Part shown: piece by piece, positions 8,371 to 18,303 of the stretch
Numbering within the stretch: the stretch's first letter is position 1
How the letters are laid out: every line of letters starts with the position of its first letter
NCBI GenBank assembly: GCA_964549915.1
Contig: CAZJWX010000007.1
Coordinates: forward strand, 1-64,000
Direction: 5' to 3'
DNA: 64,000 bases
Source: JAUZRW01 sp964549915
Lineage (GTDB): Bacteria > Chloroflexota > Anaerolineae > Aggregatilineales > Phototrophicaceae
Program-made: the position numbers and the translations under genes
The notes under the pieces: generated by a model
Seen by the model: only the letters and a program-made list of their open reading frames with translations
Databases searched by the model: none
What the model was told of the DNA's origin: nothing

Positions 8371-10605
8371 ATGCGCCTGCTGATCGTACCCGCCCTCATT
8401 CTCACCGCGCTCGCCCTGCTCGTCCGCGCCCAGGACGACTTGCCGCCGGATGTTTTCCTCATCCAGCCGGGGAGCGTGGAAGGCAGCATCAGCGAGTCCT
8501 TCACCAGCCAGCGCTACGCCTTCCAGGCTGAAGCAGGACAACCCGTACAGATCAGGATGGAGCGCACATCAGGCAACCTGGATGCCTACCTGCTGCTCTT
8601 CGACGCGAACGAGACCTTCCTGGTGGATAACGACGACTTCGCCGAGGGCAGCCGCGACGCGCAAATCCAGTTCACGCCGGAGGTCAGCGGCACCTACATT
8701 GTGGAAGCGACGCGCTTCTCCACCACTGGCGAAGTGGGGCAAACGACGGGGACGTATCGCCTGACGCTGGAATTTCCGATGGAAGCCGACCCCGCCGGGG
8801 AAGACAACCCGCTGAACACGTCGCCGCAGTTCGGCGTGGACTTCGGCTTCATCGAATATGAAGACTTCGGCACCGGAACCCTGGACGAAGAGCAGAATCG
8901 GCAGTATTTCGCGCTGGGGGGCACGCAGGGGCAATTTCTGCGGCTGGTGCTGACGACGACCAGCGGTGACTTGGACGCGAAGCTGAACGTCCTCAACAGC
9001 AGCCTGACCGTCCTCAGCCGCGTTGCTGAGACAACCGAGACCACGCAAACCGTCTACGCTGCCCTGCCGCAAACGGGATGGTACCTGCTGGAAGTGACGC
9101 GGCAGACGGGCACGGGCGATTTTTCGCTGTATCCCACGCTGGTTTCAGATGCGGTGCTGGCGGACGACGCGCCGCTGGAAGGTCTCTTCGATCCGGCAAC
9201 GCAGACACTCTCCTACGTCTTCAACGCCACGATCAACGAGCGCGTCTTCATCAACATGACTGTGCTGGAAGGCGACGGCGTGCAGCCCGAATTGACGATT
9301 CTCGATCTGAGCCAGGAGGAACTGGTACAGCGTTCTTCGACCGGGACGCAAACCCGCGCCACGCTGACGATTCCCCGCAGCGGTCCCTACGTGGTGCAGG
9401 CACGTAACGTGGGGGACGCCAATGCCGAAGGACGCTTTCAGTTGCAACTGCGCCGCTCGGAAGCCGACATCGGCAAACTGCGCGTAGAGCCAGCCGCCTA
9501 CAACGAGAGCTACCAGGGCGAAATCACCGAGGGCAACCCCATCGACTATTATCGCTTCAGCGGGAAAGCCGGGGAACTGGTGACCATCGAGATGCAGCCG
9601 CTGGACGAGGACAGCGCCCTTGATCCCTATATCATTCTGGCGGATAGCGGCCTGAACGAACTGGCCTTCAACGATAACGCCGGGGCTTCCAGCGCGGCGC
9701 GCGTGGCACAATTCGCCCTGCCGGCAGACGGCGAATACTTCATCCTGGCGACCCGCGCCGGACTCAGCCGGGGCATGACGGCGGGAGCCTATGACCTGGA
9801 TTTCTCTGTCGGGCAAATCGCGCTGGAAAGCGGCAGCCTCTCCGCGACGCTGGAATGGGCTGGCACGGCGGATTTGAACCTCTTCGTGCGCGATCCGTCC
9901 GGGCGCATCGTCTCCTGGGCGAATCCTGCGACCGATAGCGCGGTACTGCAAATTGACAGCAACACGGGCTGCGAGACGCCCACCGCCCAACCCGTCGAGC
10001 ACGTTTACTGGACGCAGCCACCCCAGACCGGGGAATACACCGTCTGGGTCTGGTATCAGAATATCTGCACGCGGGGCGAACCCATCGCCTTCGATTTGCA
10101 GGTGGAAGTTGGCGGAGAAATCATCGTCGATACCAGCGGCACAGGGGGGCAGGTGCTCATACCCGGCGAACGCTACGAAACGAGCGTTCTCGTGCAGGCA
10201 GACGGCGACGCCCTCCTCGCCAATCGCGGCAGCATCACATCTCCCTCGCAGCAGCAGCGTGCCAGCCAGGGCGGCGATATCCTGATTGTCTACGAGCAAA
10301 CACTGGTCGGCACGATTTCCGATGAAGTCTGGGCGCAGTTCTACCAGTTCCAGGGCGGCGCAGGCGATACGATAACGATCACCGTAGAGCGCATCACCGG
10401 GAATCTCGATCCGGTGCTGGTGCTGCGCAATTCCAATGATGTCAATCTCACCACCAACGACGACGCCGAAGAAGGTCAATTCAATCTCTCGCAGATTACC
10501 TATACGCTGCCGGAAGACGGGCGCTATGTGATCGCCGTTACCCGCTTCGGCATCCGTGATGGCGTGACCGTGGGGGACTATCGTCTGACGCTGGAGCAGG
10601 AGTGA
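8371..10605 (+). CDS. Secreted multi-domain PPC repeat protein
   Basis: A 744-residue secreted protein. The signal peptide is MRLLIVPALILTALALLVRA. It is followed by five or six beta-sandwich domains of the bacterial pre-peptidase C-terminal type, each with a GxLxxY/F...F.A..G..v.i...R.sGnLDa.l.l pattern, for example NLDAYLLLFDANE near the start and NLDPVLVLRNSND near the end, plus a DUF2135-like domain at about residues 485-590. No catalytic domain is present, so it is likely a cell-surface or matrix protein. CAGGGAA precedes the ATG at 8371; a TATACT box lies at 8326-8331. Earlier in-frame starts lack a signal peptide and would overlap the promoter. Confidence 0.82.
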   Translation: MRLLIVPALILTALALLVRAQDDLPPDVFLIQPGSVEGSISESFTSQRYAFQAEAGQPVQIRMERTSGNLDAYLLLFDANETFLVDNDDFAEGSRDAQIQFTPEVSGTYIVEATRFSTTGEVGQTTGTYRLTLEFPMEADPAGEDNPLNTSPQFGVDFGFIEYEDFGTGTLDEEQNRQYFALGGTQGQFLRLVLTTTSGDLDAKLNVLNSSLTVLSRVAETTETTQTVYAALPQTGWYLLEVTRQTGTGDFSLYPTLVSDAVLADDAPLEGLFDPATQTLSYVFNATINERVFINMTVLEGDGVQPELTILDLSQEELVQRSSTGTQTRATLTIPRSGPYVVQARNVGDANAEGRFQLQLRRSEADIGKLRVEPAAYNESYQGEITEGNPIDYYRFSGKAGELVTIEMQPLDEDSALDPYIILADSGLNELAFNDNAGASSAARVAQFALPADGEYFILATRAGLSRGMTAGAYDLDFSVGQIALESGSLSATLEWAGTADLNLFVRDPSGRIVSWANPATDSAVLQIDSNTGCETPTAQPVEHVYWTQPPQTGEYTVWVWYQNICTRGEPIAFDLQVEVGGEIIVDTSGTGGQVLIPGERYETSVLVQADGDALLANRGSITSPSQQQRASQGGDILIVYEQTLVGTISDEVWAQFYQFQGGAGDTITITVERITGNLDPVLVLRNSNDVNLTTNDDAEEGQFNLSQITYTLPEDGRYVIAVTRFGIRDGVTVGDYRLTLEQE

Positions 10606-10709
10606 ATTTTTCGGCAAGCGATTCGAGAACTGTAAACTCACACGACTTAATTGGAGAATCTGGTTGCCAAAGTCATTGGTAAGCTTGTAAATTTGTAATC
10701 ATAATATAT

Positions 10710-11870
10710 TTATTCGTTATCTAATCGATTTAGTATTCGAACTATTGCTGCTTTTAAGTTTTCCTGTAATTTCTTGGGACCAGAAAAACTGGCTTCATAT
10801 TCAATAAAACGTCGGCCTGAGACATCAAATGGTACATCTTTTCCGTCTTGAGTTATGGGAATTACCTGTTTTCCCAGTGTGTGAGCTATCCCTAACTCAT
10901 AAAACACATTGGGGTTTCTTCCAGTACAATCTGCAATCACAATGCGGCAATTGTAGATTGCAAACCAAATTTCTTCCATGATATAGTGATTTGCAAAGAA
11001 ATCATCACCCCGCTTAATTGTTAAGTTGAGTTCTTTGCATAATGGCTTTAATGCATCTGTGTATACTGCATTAAATGTTTCTGCGAATGGCATTATAACA
11101 AAAACATCACACTGATAATCTGGAAGCGTGGAAGGTGGCGTTGAGAAGGTCGGTATGATCTGTATAGCTCGTGGATCGTTATTAGTAACCTGATATTTAG
11201 GGTCATCAGAATGATTGAAACCAATGATTTTTAGAGCTTGAATTACAGCTTCCGTTACCCTGTTATCAAAATTCTCAACAAAAACTTGCTCTTTTCTTTT
11301 GTTGATTTGAGAATTTCCTGCCTCACCATTGTCACTTGAGGCTGTGTCACGTAGGGTTGCCAAAGCAGATGTCACTTTAAAACTTAAATCTTCTGGGCTT
11401 CTAAAAAAACTGACGACATGATTCGAGGAGATATCGCGCTTGAAATCGTCCAATTTAGAAAGCGATTCGCTGTTATCAAGATGTTGGGCAGATACTGGGT
11501 GTTCCTGATTCATAATAAAGAGTAAAATCGGAATTCCGCGTTCTAATGCCCATAGATATTCCATGTGGGGGATACTTTTTTGCCCATCCACACTTCGGAC
11601 TGTGCCGTCGATAGTAGTAAATTGAGAGTTGTTATTAGGTATATATCCATATCTAACCCCATAGATACCAACAAATATGTCAGCTTCTTGAATTGTTTCA
11701 TAACACGCCTGAATTGGACTCATTAGTGTTGGGCTAAAATTTTCCATACCAACTGGGTACATGCCCATTTTTAAAACCACATCGCGTACAGCAGCACGAT
11801 GGACTGCTAAATCAAGTGATGTGCTACTAATGTATACATCGAGTCTTTGTTTTTGCATAATCGAATCCAT
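10710..11870 (-). CDS. DUF4062 domain and nucleoside 2-deoxyribosyltransferase/TIR-like fusion protein (AT-rich)
   Basis: A 386-residue soluble protein with two modules. Residues about 9-190 match DUF4062 (LDVYISSTSLDL, ADIFVGIYGVRYG, then HMEYLWALERGIPILLF). Residues about 255-385 form a Rossmann-like nucleotide-hydrolase module with the signatures DVFVIMPFAE, IKRGDDF, VIADCTGRNPNVFYELGIAH and FIEY, as in nucleoside deoxyribosyltransferase-like and TIR-like effector domains. The catalytic Glu is probably in FYELGIAH. The gene is clearly AT-rich against its GC-rich neighbours, with A/T-ending codons, which suggests recent horizontal transfer. It stands alone between the PPC and PBP genes. The start could also be Met5 at 11858. 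A paralogous architecture occurs at 32.2 kb. Confidence 0.78.
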   Translation of the reverse strand: MDSIMQKQRLDVYISSTSLDLAVHRAAVRDVVLKMGMYPVGMENFSPTLMSPIQACYETIQEADIFVGIYGVRYGYIPNNNSQFTTIDGTVRSVDGQKSIPHMEYLWALERGIPILLFIMNQEHPVSAQHLDNSESLSKLDDFKRDISSNHVVSFFRSPEDLSFKVTSALATLRDTASSDNGEAGNSQINKRKEQVFVENFDNRVTEAVIQALKIIGFNHSDDPKYQVTNNDPRAIQIIPTFSTPPSTLPDYQCDVFVIMPFAETFNAVYTDALKPLCKELNLTIKRGDDFFANHYIMEEIWFAIYNCRIVIADCTGRNPNVFYELGIAHTLGKQVIPITQDGKDVPFDVSGRRFIEYEASFSGPKKLQENLKAAIVRILNRLDNE

Positions 11871-11934
11871 AACTTCAACTGTAACGAACGGTGACCTTTG
11901 GAGTTTTTACATGACATCGTTTCATTTTTCAAGC

Positions 11935-14448
11935 TCACTCCCCAGGCATCACGATACGGTCTTCCGGTTCGCTGTATTCTTCGACGGTGAAGGGCAGCGG
12001 ATCACTTTGCACGATGCTGCCATCGCTGAGGGTCGCTTCGGCGATGAGTTCATGCTCGCCGAGTTCCAGTGTCCACCACAAATCCCAGGAATCGCCCTCC
12101 ACCGTGCCCAGATTTTCATCATCCAGATAATACGTCACGCGCTCGGTTCCCGGCGGAACGCCAACCGTCAGCCGGATGCGCTGGGACTCGCGGGGGATCA
12201 TCGGCGACAATTCAAAAACCGTGTAGGGGTCAGGTTCCAGTAGACGCAAGCCAACGGTGGAATCCGGCGCTTCGATGACGGCTCCGATGGGTGGCAAGCG
12301 CAGGCCATTGCGCACAGCCCAATCACGGGCTTCTTGTGGCAGCACCACAAAGGTCTCGATGACCACATCTTCCTGCGGGGTGGATTCGTCTGCAAGTTGC
12401 CCGGTGTTTCGATCAATGGCGAAGTCCTGGTAATACGCGTCGTATGTGGTGGGCTGCGTGCCATCAATGAACCATTCGACCTTGCGCAGCGGACAATTGT
12501 CTTTCGGCAGCAATCCGCTGAGAGCGCAGACTTCCACGCGAATGATGCCTTCTGGTGGCTCGGAAAAATCGAGTTCCGGTTGACCGAGCAAGACTCGTCG
12601 CATGAACTGATTGTAGATCGGCCCCGCGCCAGAAATCCCCGACACATCGACCATCGGCGAGTTATCCGCATTGCCGACCCAGACGCCAACTACCAGATTC
12701 GGCGTGTAGCCCATGATCCAATTATCGCGGAAATCGGTCGTGGTTCCCGTTTTGGCCGCCGCAGGCCGCCCGATGCGCATGGCATTGTTGACTGTGAAGC
12801 CGGGGATGCGGGCGTCGTTGTCGGCGAGAATATCGGTGATGATCCAGGCGATGCGCTCATCCAGTACCTGCTGCCTGAGTTCAGGAGCCTGCCATTCATA
12901 GAGCGAATCGCCGTCGCGCGTGGTCACGCTGAGGATGAAGGATGGTTCGATGCGGTAGCCGCCATTGGGGAAAATGCTGTAAGCCTGCGCCAGATCGAGC
13001 AGGCGCACTTCGCCACCACCAAGCGTGATCGCCAGATCGAGATTGGCATTGCTCGCCAATGTATCCAGGCCAATATCCCCCGCAAACTGGATGAAATTCT
13101 GAATGCCGACGTGTTCCAGCGCTACCACTGCCGGAATATTGAACGATGACCCCAGGGCAATTCGCACGCTGACGGGGCCATGCTCCACGAGGCCATAATT
13201 TGCCGGGGTGTAGCTTTCCAGGCGGCGCGTGACGAAGGGTGTCTCGACATCCAGCAGGACAGTCGCCGCCGTGTACGGATTTTCGCTCTCCGGGTTCATC
13301 GCCAGCGCATAGGTGAAGGGCTTGAGCGTGCTTCCCGGCTGGCGTGGAGCCAGCGCCGCATTGACTGCGCCGTCAATCGCTTCATCGAAATAATCCGGGC
13401 TGCCGAGCATGGTCAATACCTGCCCTGTGAAGGGATCAATGGCGACCAGGGCGGCGTTGTTGGCATTGGCGGGAACGGCACCCGGGTCAATAGGGTGATT
13501 CAAGCCCTCAAGCTGGCGATTGACGATTTCTTCCGCGGCTTGCTGCCAGCTCAAATCCACCGTCGTCACCACGTCCAATCCACCGCCGTAGAGTTCTTCG
13601 GGATAGAGGCGCTCAAGTTGTGTCCAGACCGCCATCACAAAATGCGGCGCTTCAATCGGGAAGCGCACACTGCCAAACTGCAATTCATCCCGCCGCGCGG
13701 AATCGGCCTGTTCTGGCGTGAGATAGCCATTCTGCACCAGCAAATCGAGCGCGACTTGCTGGCGTTCCAGGGCACTGTCCAGATTCGTCAGTGGATCATG
13801 CAGCACGGGATTCTGCACGATGCCCGCCAGCAGGGCACACTCGCCAACGGCCAGCTCAGAAGCCGATTTCTGGAAGTAGGTCTGCGCGGCGGCTTCAATG
13901 CCGTAGGCCAGATTGCCGAAGTAGACTTGATTCAGGTACAGTTCCAGGACGTGTTGCTTGCTGGTCTGGTTCTGCAAGCGGATCGCCAGCACCATCTCGC
14001 GCAGTTTACGGCGCACGGAACGATCCGTCCGCTGCGACGGGTCAAGCAGAAGCAGCCGCGCGGTTTGCTGCGTGATGGTGCTGCCCCCTGCGATGATCGC
14101 CCCGCCGCGCAGGTTGATCCATGCCGCGCGGACGATGCCTACTGGATCGACGCCGGGGTGCGACCAGTAGTTGGCATCCTCTACGGCGATGAAGCTGTTC
14201 ACGCAGTACGGCGGAATCTCGTCCAGCGGAAGCGCCCGGTTGCGCCCCTGCTCCGGCGGCAGAATCTCGTAGAGTAGTGCGCCGTTGCGGTCATAAATGC
14301 GCGTGCTCGGCAGGGCTAGCCCCGCTTCGACCTGGTCAATCGGCGGCAGATTGTGAAAGACGTAGAAATACGTGAAGACCGCGAAGGCCAGCGCCGCCGC
14401 GCCGAGGATCAGCAATATCCGTTTGAAGTGGCGTCGTAAGAGTCTCAT
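11935..14448 (-). CDS. Class A penicillin-binding protein (PBP1C-like)
   Basis: An 837-residue bifunctional peptidoglycan synthase. One N-terminal membrane anchor (residues about 10-30) precedes a GT51 transglycosylase domain with AVEDANYWSHPGVD and GGSTITQQ. The transpeptidase domain carries the catalytic PGSTLKPF (SxxK), SSFN (SxN) and KTGTT motifs. A C-terminal beta-rich extension resembles the PBP1C C-terminal domain (RVTYYLDDENLGTVEGDSW). It polymerises and cross-links peptidoglycan outside the membrane, so the organism has a murein wall. Monocistronic, on the opposite strand to the following glycosyltransferase. Confidence 0.9.
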   Translation of the reverse strand: MRLLRRHFKRILLILGAAALAFAVFTYFYVFHNLPPIDQVEAGLALPSTRIYDRNGALLYEILPPEQGRNRALPLDEIPPYCVNSFIAVEDANYWSHPGVDPVGIVRAAWINLRGGAIIAGGSTITQQTARLLLLDPSQRTDRSVRRKLREMVLAIRLQNQTSKQHVLELYLNQVYFGNLAYGIEAAAQTYFQKSASELAVGECALLAGIVQNPVLHDPLTNLDSALERQQVALDLLVQNGYLTPEQADSARRDELQFGSVRFPIEAPHFVMAVWTQLERLYPEELYGGGLDVVTTVDLSWQQAAEEIVNRQLEGLNHPIDPGAVPANANNAALVAIDPFTGQVLTMLGSPDYFDEAIDGAVNAALAPRQPGSTLKPFTYALAMNPESENPYTAATVLLDVETPFVTRRLESYTPANYGLVEHGPVSVRIALGSSFNIPAVVALEHVGIQNFIQFAGDIGLDTLASNANLDLAITLGGGEVRLLDLAQAYSIFPNGGYRIEPSFILSVTTRDGDSLYEWQAPELRQQVLDERIAWIITDILADNDARIPGFTVNNAMRIGRPAAAKTGTTTDFRDNWIMGYTPNLVVGVWVGNADNSPMVDVSGISGAGPIYNQFMRRVLLGQPELDFSEPPEGIIRVEVCALSGLLPKDNCPLRKVEWFIDGTQPTTYDAYYQDFAIDRNTGQLADESTPQEDVVIETFVVLPQEARDWAVRNGLRLPPIGAVIEAPDSTVGLRLLEPDPYTVFELSPMIPRESQRIRLTVGVPPGTERVTYYLDDENLGTVEGDSWDLWWTLELGEHELIAEATLSDGSIVQSDPLPFTVEEYSEPEDRIVMPGE

Positions 14449-14599
14449 ACCTCTATTCTATGACAGGGGCACGTCGTTTGCATGACGGCTGATGGGCGCA
14501 CAGCAACCGTTTTGCACCCCGTACTTTTGTGCTACCGTAGGCAGCGCTCATCCGGGAAGGCCAATCGAACATTCACCACCGAATGAGGGCGATTCGACC

Positions 14600-15544
14600 A
14601 TGACGCAACCGCGCGTGTTGATCTCCGTGCTGAACTGGAACGGTGCCGAGCGCACCCTCGACTGCGTGCGCCAATTGCAGGGGCAGCATTATCCCCACAA
14701 GGCCATCATCGTCGTGGATAACGCCTCGCAGCCGGACTCACTGGCGCGACTGCGCGACGGATTGCCGGACGATGTGCACCTGATCGAAGCCGATGAGAAT
14801 CACGGATATGCGGGGGGGCATGCCCTGGCGCTGAAACTGGCACTCGCCGGAACTTATGATGCGTTCTGGCTGTTGAACACGGACATCGAATTGCAGCCGG
14901 ATACGCTGGATGCCTTCATCGCGGCCTATCAGCAGCACGGCGTCGCCCTCTACGGGTCACCGCCGCTGGAAAAAACCGCCGGGAAGCCGCGCAGCGCGTA
15001 CCCCGTGTTGCTACACCGAAAATACCTGAATGAACCCTACCGCGAGATCATCTTCAGTCCCTGGACGACGCGCACCTTCGGCGAAGTTTTCTCGGACGAG
15101 CAACCGCGCCAGGTGGTCGCGCTGGCGGGGAGCAGTCTCTTCCTGCCGCTCGACCTGGTGCGTGCGCAGGGCTTCATGGATGAGACCTTCTTCATGTACT
15201 CCGAAGAGGTCGATTACTGCTTTCGGCTGCGGCAGGGCGGTGTGAAGCGCTGGCTCGTGCCGGATGCCTACATCTTGCACGAGAGCGAAGGTGCATCCAG
15301 CGGATACAGCCGCCTGCGCGACATCATCCGCTATTACCGTCATCGCAATCAACTGATTCGCATCCGGCGCTGGGGCAGCACGCCAGATCTGGTGAAAGCC
15401 GCGCTGAAAGATGTGCTGCTCGGCTTGTTCGCGCTGCGCAGGGGACGGCACGGAATCCGCACCCTGGGCTTTCACTTACGAGCCATTCGGGATGGGCTGC
15501 GGGGGCGGGCAGGCAAATCCTACCCACCAGAAGCATATCTGTAG
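14600..15544 (+). CDS. Glycosyltransferase family 2
   Basis: A 314-residue GT-A enzyme similar to rhamnosyl- or N-acetylglucosaminyl-type family 2 transferases. The N-terminus reads VLISVLNWNGAERTLDCV, followed by IIVVDNAS, the nucleotide-binding LLNTDIELQPD (DxD-like region) and the acceptor-site FFMYSEEVDYCFRLRQ. There are no obvious membrane segments. It transfers a sugar from a nucleotide donor to a cell-surface glycan; the donor cannot be told. The ATG at 14600 follows GAGGGCGATTCGACC; an upstream in-frame start lacks family similarity. Confidence 0.87.
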   Translation: MTQPRVLISVLNWNGAERTLDCVRQLQGQHYPHKAIIVVDNASQPDSLARLRDGLPDDVHLIEADENHGYAGGHALALKLALAGTYDAFWLLNTDIELQPDTLDAFIAAYQQHGVALYGSPPLEKTAGKPRSAYPVLLHRKYLNEPYREIIFSPWTTRTFGEVFSDEQPRQVVALAGSSLFLPLDLVRAQGFMDETFFMYSEEVDYCFRLRQGGVKRWLVPDAYILHESEGASSGYSRLRDIIRYYRHRNQLIRIRRWGSTPDLVKAALKDVLLGLFALRRGRHGIRTLGFHLRAIRDGLRGRAGKSYPPEAYL

Positions 15545-15554
15545 GCATCTGCCC

Positions 15555-16829
15555 TCAGTATACAGGCACCAGACGAATATCCCCGCGCACGCTCACGTAT
15601 GGGGCGTAAATCCAGCCGATGGTTTCCTCATAGCGCACGAGATACCAGAAGTCTTCGCCGTCTTGCACCGTTCGCGCCAGCAACTGCGCCTCATCGCCCC
15701 AGGGCATCTGACCCAGAATCGGCATGCGGGTGCTGGGACGCAGGCGAATGTTCATCGTCGAACGCGGGGCAGCGATCACCCCCGTATCCGCCAGAGTATC
15801 CAACGTATCGAAGACCGTCGTGAGCACGGGCAGGTTGCCAGGGTCGGTGATGCCGCCGCCGGATGAATTGAAGGAACAGGCTTCATCCAGCGTGACGGCA
15901 ATATCCGCCACTTCAAAGATGATGCCGACCCCCAGAGCCTGACCGATGATGCCGCCGCATTCAATCGCCGCGCCTGTAAAATCGTCATTGGCGACGGCAA
16001 GGACGCATTCGTAGGCCGTAATGGCGTCGCTGAATTGCGGGAACAACTGCTGGATAATCCACAGTGCGAGGCTGGGTGTGATCGTACATTGCACCTGGAC
16101 ATTGCTCAGTGAGCAGGCTTCGTCCAACGTGAGCAGAATATCAGCAGCGTCGAAGACCAGCCCGAATCCCAGAGCATCCGCGATGATCCCGCCACACTCG
16201 ACCGTGATTCCAGTTGCATCCCCTTCTTGCACGGCAACCACGCATTCATAAGCGGCGATGATGTCTTCAAACTGCGGGAATAGCTGCTGGATCACCCACA
16301 GTGCCAGCGCAGGCGTGATCGTGCAATTGACGCCGCCCGAAACGGGATCACCGACCCGCAGGTAACGCCCCGATGCCCAGCCAACCTGCCCGGTGCTGGG
16401 GACGGTCGTCAGGTACCAGGTGAAGACGACTTCATCGCTGTTCTGCGCAGAGACGGTATACGGGCGACCAGGGCGCAGCACATTGACGAGCGATGCTCCC
16501 AGGTACGGGCCTGTGCGCAGCGCCAGCCCTTCCACCACAGAATCGACGCTGGCGTTGAACAACTCCGGCAATTCTTCGCCGCGCGTCTGCGCCTGATCCA
16601 AGGCTACACCTGGCTGCACAATATTCATGAATCCGCCGAGGTCGCCGGAAAGCGACGAATTGACATGGGAAGCGCCCGGTGGCAGACACCCATTCAGCAT
16701 TGCCGGAAGCGAGCGCTGCGAATTGCGCTCCGCACTGGCAGCATCTGCCTGGCTGGTCGTGACGCTCAAGAACAAAAAGACTGCGATTGCAGCCAGCCCC
16801 AACAGCGAAAACCCCTTTTTACCCCACAT
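15555..16829 (-). CDS. Secreted SH3-domain protein with duplicated four-Cys module
   Basis: A 424-residue secreted protein. The signal peptide is within residues 1-30 (GLAAIAVFLFLSVTTSQADA). Bacterial SH3 domains occur at about 98-160 (ALRTGPYLGASLVNVLRPGR, WASGRYLRV) and 375-420 (NIRLRPSTRMPILG, IGWIYAPYV). Between them a 70-residue module is repeated at about 169-239 and 248-319, sharing ITPxLALWxIQQLFPQF, AYECV, ECGGII and LTLDEACS, with four Cys at matching places, so disulfides are likely. I do not recognise the module. The ATG at 16829 follows AGGGGGATACATT and yields a proper signal peptide. Probably a wall- or surface-bound protein. Confidence 0.78.
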   Translation of the reverse strand: MWGKKGFSLLGLAAIAVFLFLSVTTSQADAASAERNSQRSLPAMLNGCLPPGASHVNSSLSGDLGGFMNIVQPGVALDQAQTRGEELPELFNASVDSVVEGLALRTGPYLGASLVNVLRPGRPYTVSAQNSDEVVFTWYLTTVPSTGQVGWASGRYLRVGDPVSGGVNCTITPALALWVIQQLFPQFEDIIAAYECVVAVQEGDATGITVECGGIIADALGFGLVFDAADILLTLDEACSLSNVQVQCTITPSLALWIIQQLFPQFSDAITAYECVLAVANDDFTGAAIECGGIIGQALGVGIIFEVADIAVTLDEACSFNSSGGGITDPGNLPVLTTVFDTLDTLADTGVIAAPRSTMNIRLRPSTRMPILGQMPWGDEAQLLARTVQDGEDFWYLVRYEETIGWIYAPYVSVRGDIRLVPVY

Positions 16830-17133
16830 AATGTATCCCCCTGAACGGTGCGACGTTGGCCTCTCTCTGTTTTTACATTTGCACAACGATATGCGCAACG
16901 TAATTTGCCCCATTGAAGACGTTAGGTTTCGTTTGCGTTTGCACGCCTGATAGGGAGAAATTTTCGCTATATTAAGTAAAGATGACCATTACACGCTGCT
17001 GACAACGACAACCGTCATCACGGACGGCTGCGCATCGACTGCGGAGGAAGGGGGAATATCCAGGGTGTTCGCGGGCTGGTATGGGGGGCGCGGGCAGGCC
17101 AGACCTGCCCACATGCGGGATATGAGCAATCAG
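16830..17133. other. Intergenic region with short hairpin
   Basis: No gene is seen in this 304-bp gap, which carries the promoter region of the SH3 protein gene and the 3' end of the M28 peptidase gene. GGGCAGG at 17092-17098 and CCTGCCC at 17104-17110 form a perfect 7-bp hairpin with a 5-base loop. It has no T-run on either side, so an intrinsic terminator is not certain. Confidence 0.4.
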
Positions 17134-18303
17134 CTATCTGAGCGAGTCCACTACCTGGATCATCTCCCAGGCGAAGGTTGCCGCTGTTTCCAACGGTTCA
17201 GGGTCAATATTGGCGCTGGTATCGGTGAGACGATGCCAGTTCGGGAGCCAGCCAGTCTCATCCAGCCCCACGAGGCAGATGCCCCGATAGCCACGCCGAC
17301 GCAATGCGGCAATTTCTTCGTTCACCACGAGTTCACGCCCCATCACGCCGAGGTGAGGATGTTGCTCGCTGACGTTTTGCGCGATCCGCAGCGACTCGAC
17401 ATCTGGCTCATAATCGGTTCCGGTCATGAAGCCGCTGTGGCGTGTCACATAGAAAATATCGCCCTTGCCCACAATTTCGAAATCAATGAAATACGCATCG
17501 CGCAGTTCATCGCCGTAATTGTCCAGCAAGACATGCATACCCTGTAAGCCAATCTCTTCTGATCCGGTGAAGGCCAGCCAGACTTCGGTGTTTTCCAGCG
17601 GCGTGGCGCTGGCCTGTTTCCCGATTCCGAGCACACAGGCGACGGCGCTGGCATTGTCGTTGGCTCCGTCCACGTATTCATCCAGTTCATCGGCGATGAG
17701 CGCGATTGCGGCAGTGTAGATGAAGCGTTGCAGCCAGCCATGCAACCACTTCCAGCCCAGCAAGCTCGCCATACCCTGTACAATCGGCAGCAGGAAGAAC
17801 AACAGGCTCAACATGCCGATGCTGGATTTCATCGCAGGTGAAAATGAAGGACGATGTTTGTTGGTATCCGTATGCCCAATCAAAACGACCTTGTGTTTGA
17901 CTTCGCCCCGGGGCTTCACACGAGCGAGCAGCGTTCCACCGGAGTCCTTCGGGTACAAGGGATACAGTAGCTGCTGTTCCAGTCGATTGCAGGTCAGGTG
18001 CTTCCAGAGATCGTAGGCCGCGCGGAAACTCACCGCAGTGCTGAGGATGCGTCCGACAGTTTTGCCGTGTGCCAGAAGGCCACCAGCGAACGCCATCAGC
18101 AGGGGTACAACCGTGCCATAGCCCCAGGTATTGACCGTCATGAAGGGCAGGCGTTCCTGCTGCGTGATGCCCGCTCGCATCAACTCGGCTTTGAGGAACT
18201 TACGCGCCCGCTCTTCCGCCGGACTGCCAGCGGGGCGTGGCCCGATGTCGTCCGCCAGTGCCCGAACCGTTTGCCTGAGGGCATCGCCCTGTAAGTGTTC
18301 CAT
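17134..18303 (-). CDS. M28 family zinc aminopeptidase-like protein
   Basis: A 389-residue protein with the co-catalytic zinc ligands of peptidase family M28: VVLIGHTDT (His), DGANDNASAV (bridging Asp), FTGSEEIGLQ (catalytic and ligand Glu), YFIDFEIVG (Asp) and a C-terminal WHRLTDT (His). Two hydrophobic stretches, around residues 80-110 and 180-225, may be membrane segments inserted in the catalytic fold, so the enzyme could be membrane-bound. There is no signal peptide. The ATG at 18303 (MEHLQGDALR) is preferred over an upstream start at 18351. Expected role: removal of N-terminal residues from peptides. Confidence 0.83.
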   Translation of the reverse strand: MEHLQGDALRQTVRALADDIGPRPAGSPAEERARKFLKAELMRAGITQQERLPFMTVNTWGYGTVVPLLMAFAGGLLAHGKTVGRILSTAVSFRAAYDLWKHLTCNRLEQQLLYPLYPKDSGGTLLARVKPRGEVKHKVVLIGHTDTNKHRPSFSPAMKSSIGMLSLLFFLLPIVQGMASLLGWKWLHGWLQRFIYTAAIALIADELDEYVDGANDNASAVACVLGIGKQASATPLENTEVWLAFTGSEEIGLQGMHVLLDNYGDELRDAYFIDFEIVGKGDIFYVTRHSGFMTGTDYEPDVESLRIAQNVSEQHPHLGVMGRELVVNEEIAALRRRGYRGICLVGLDETGWLPNWHRLTDTSANIDPEPLETAATFAWEMIQVVDSLR

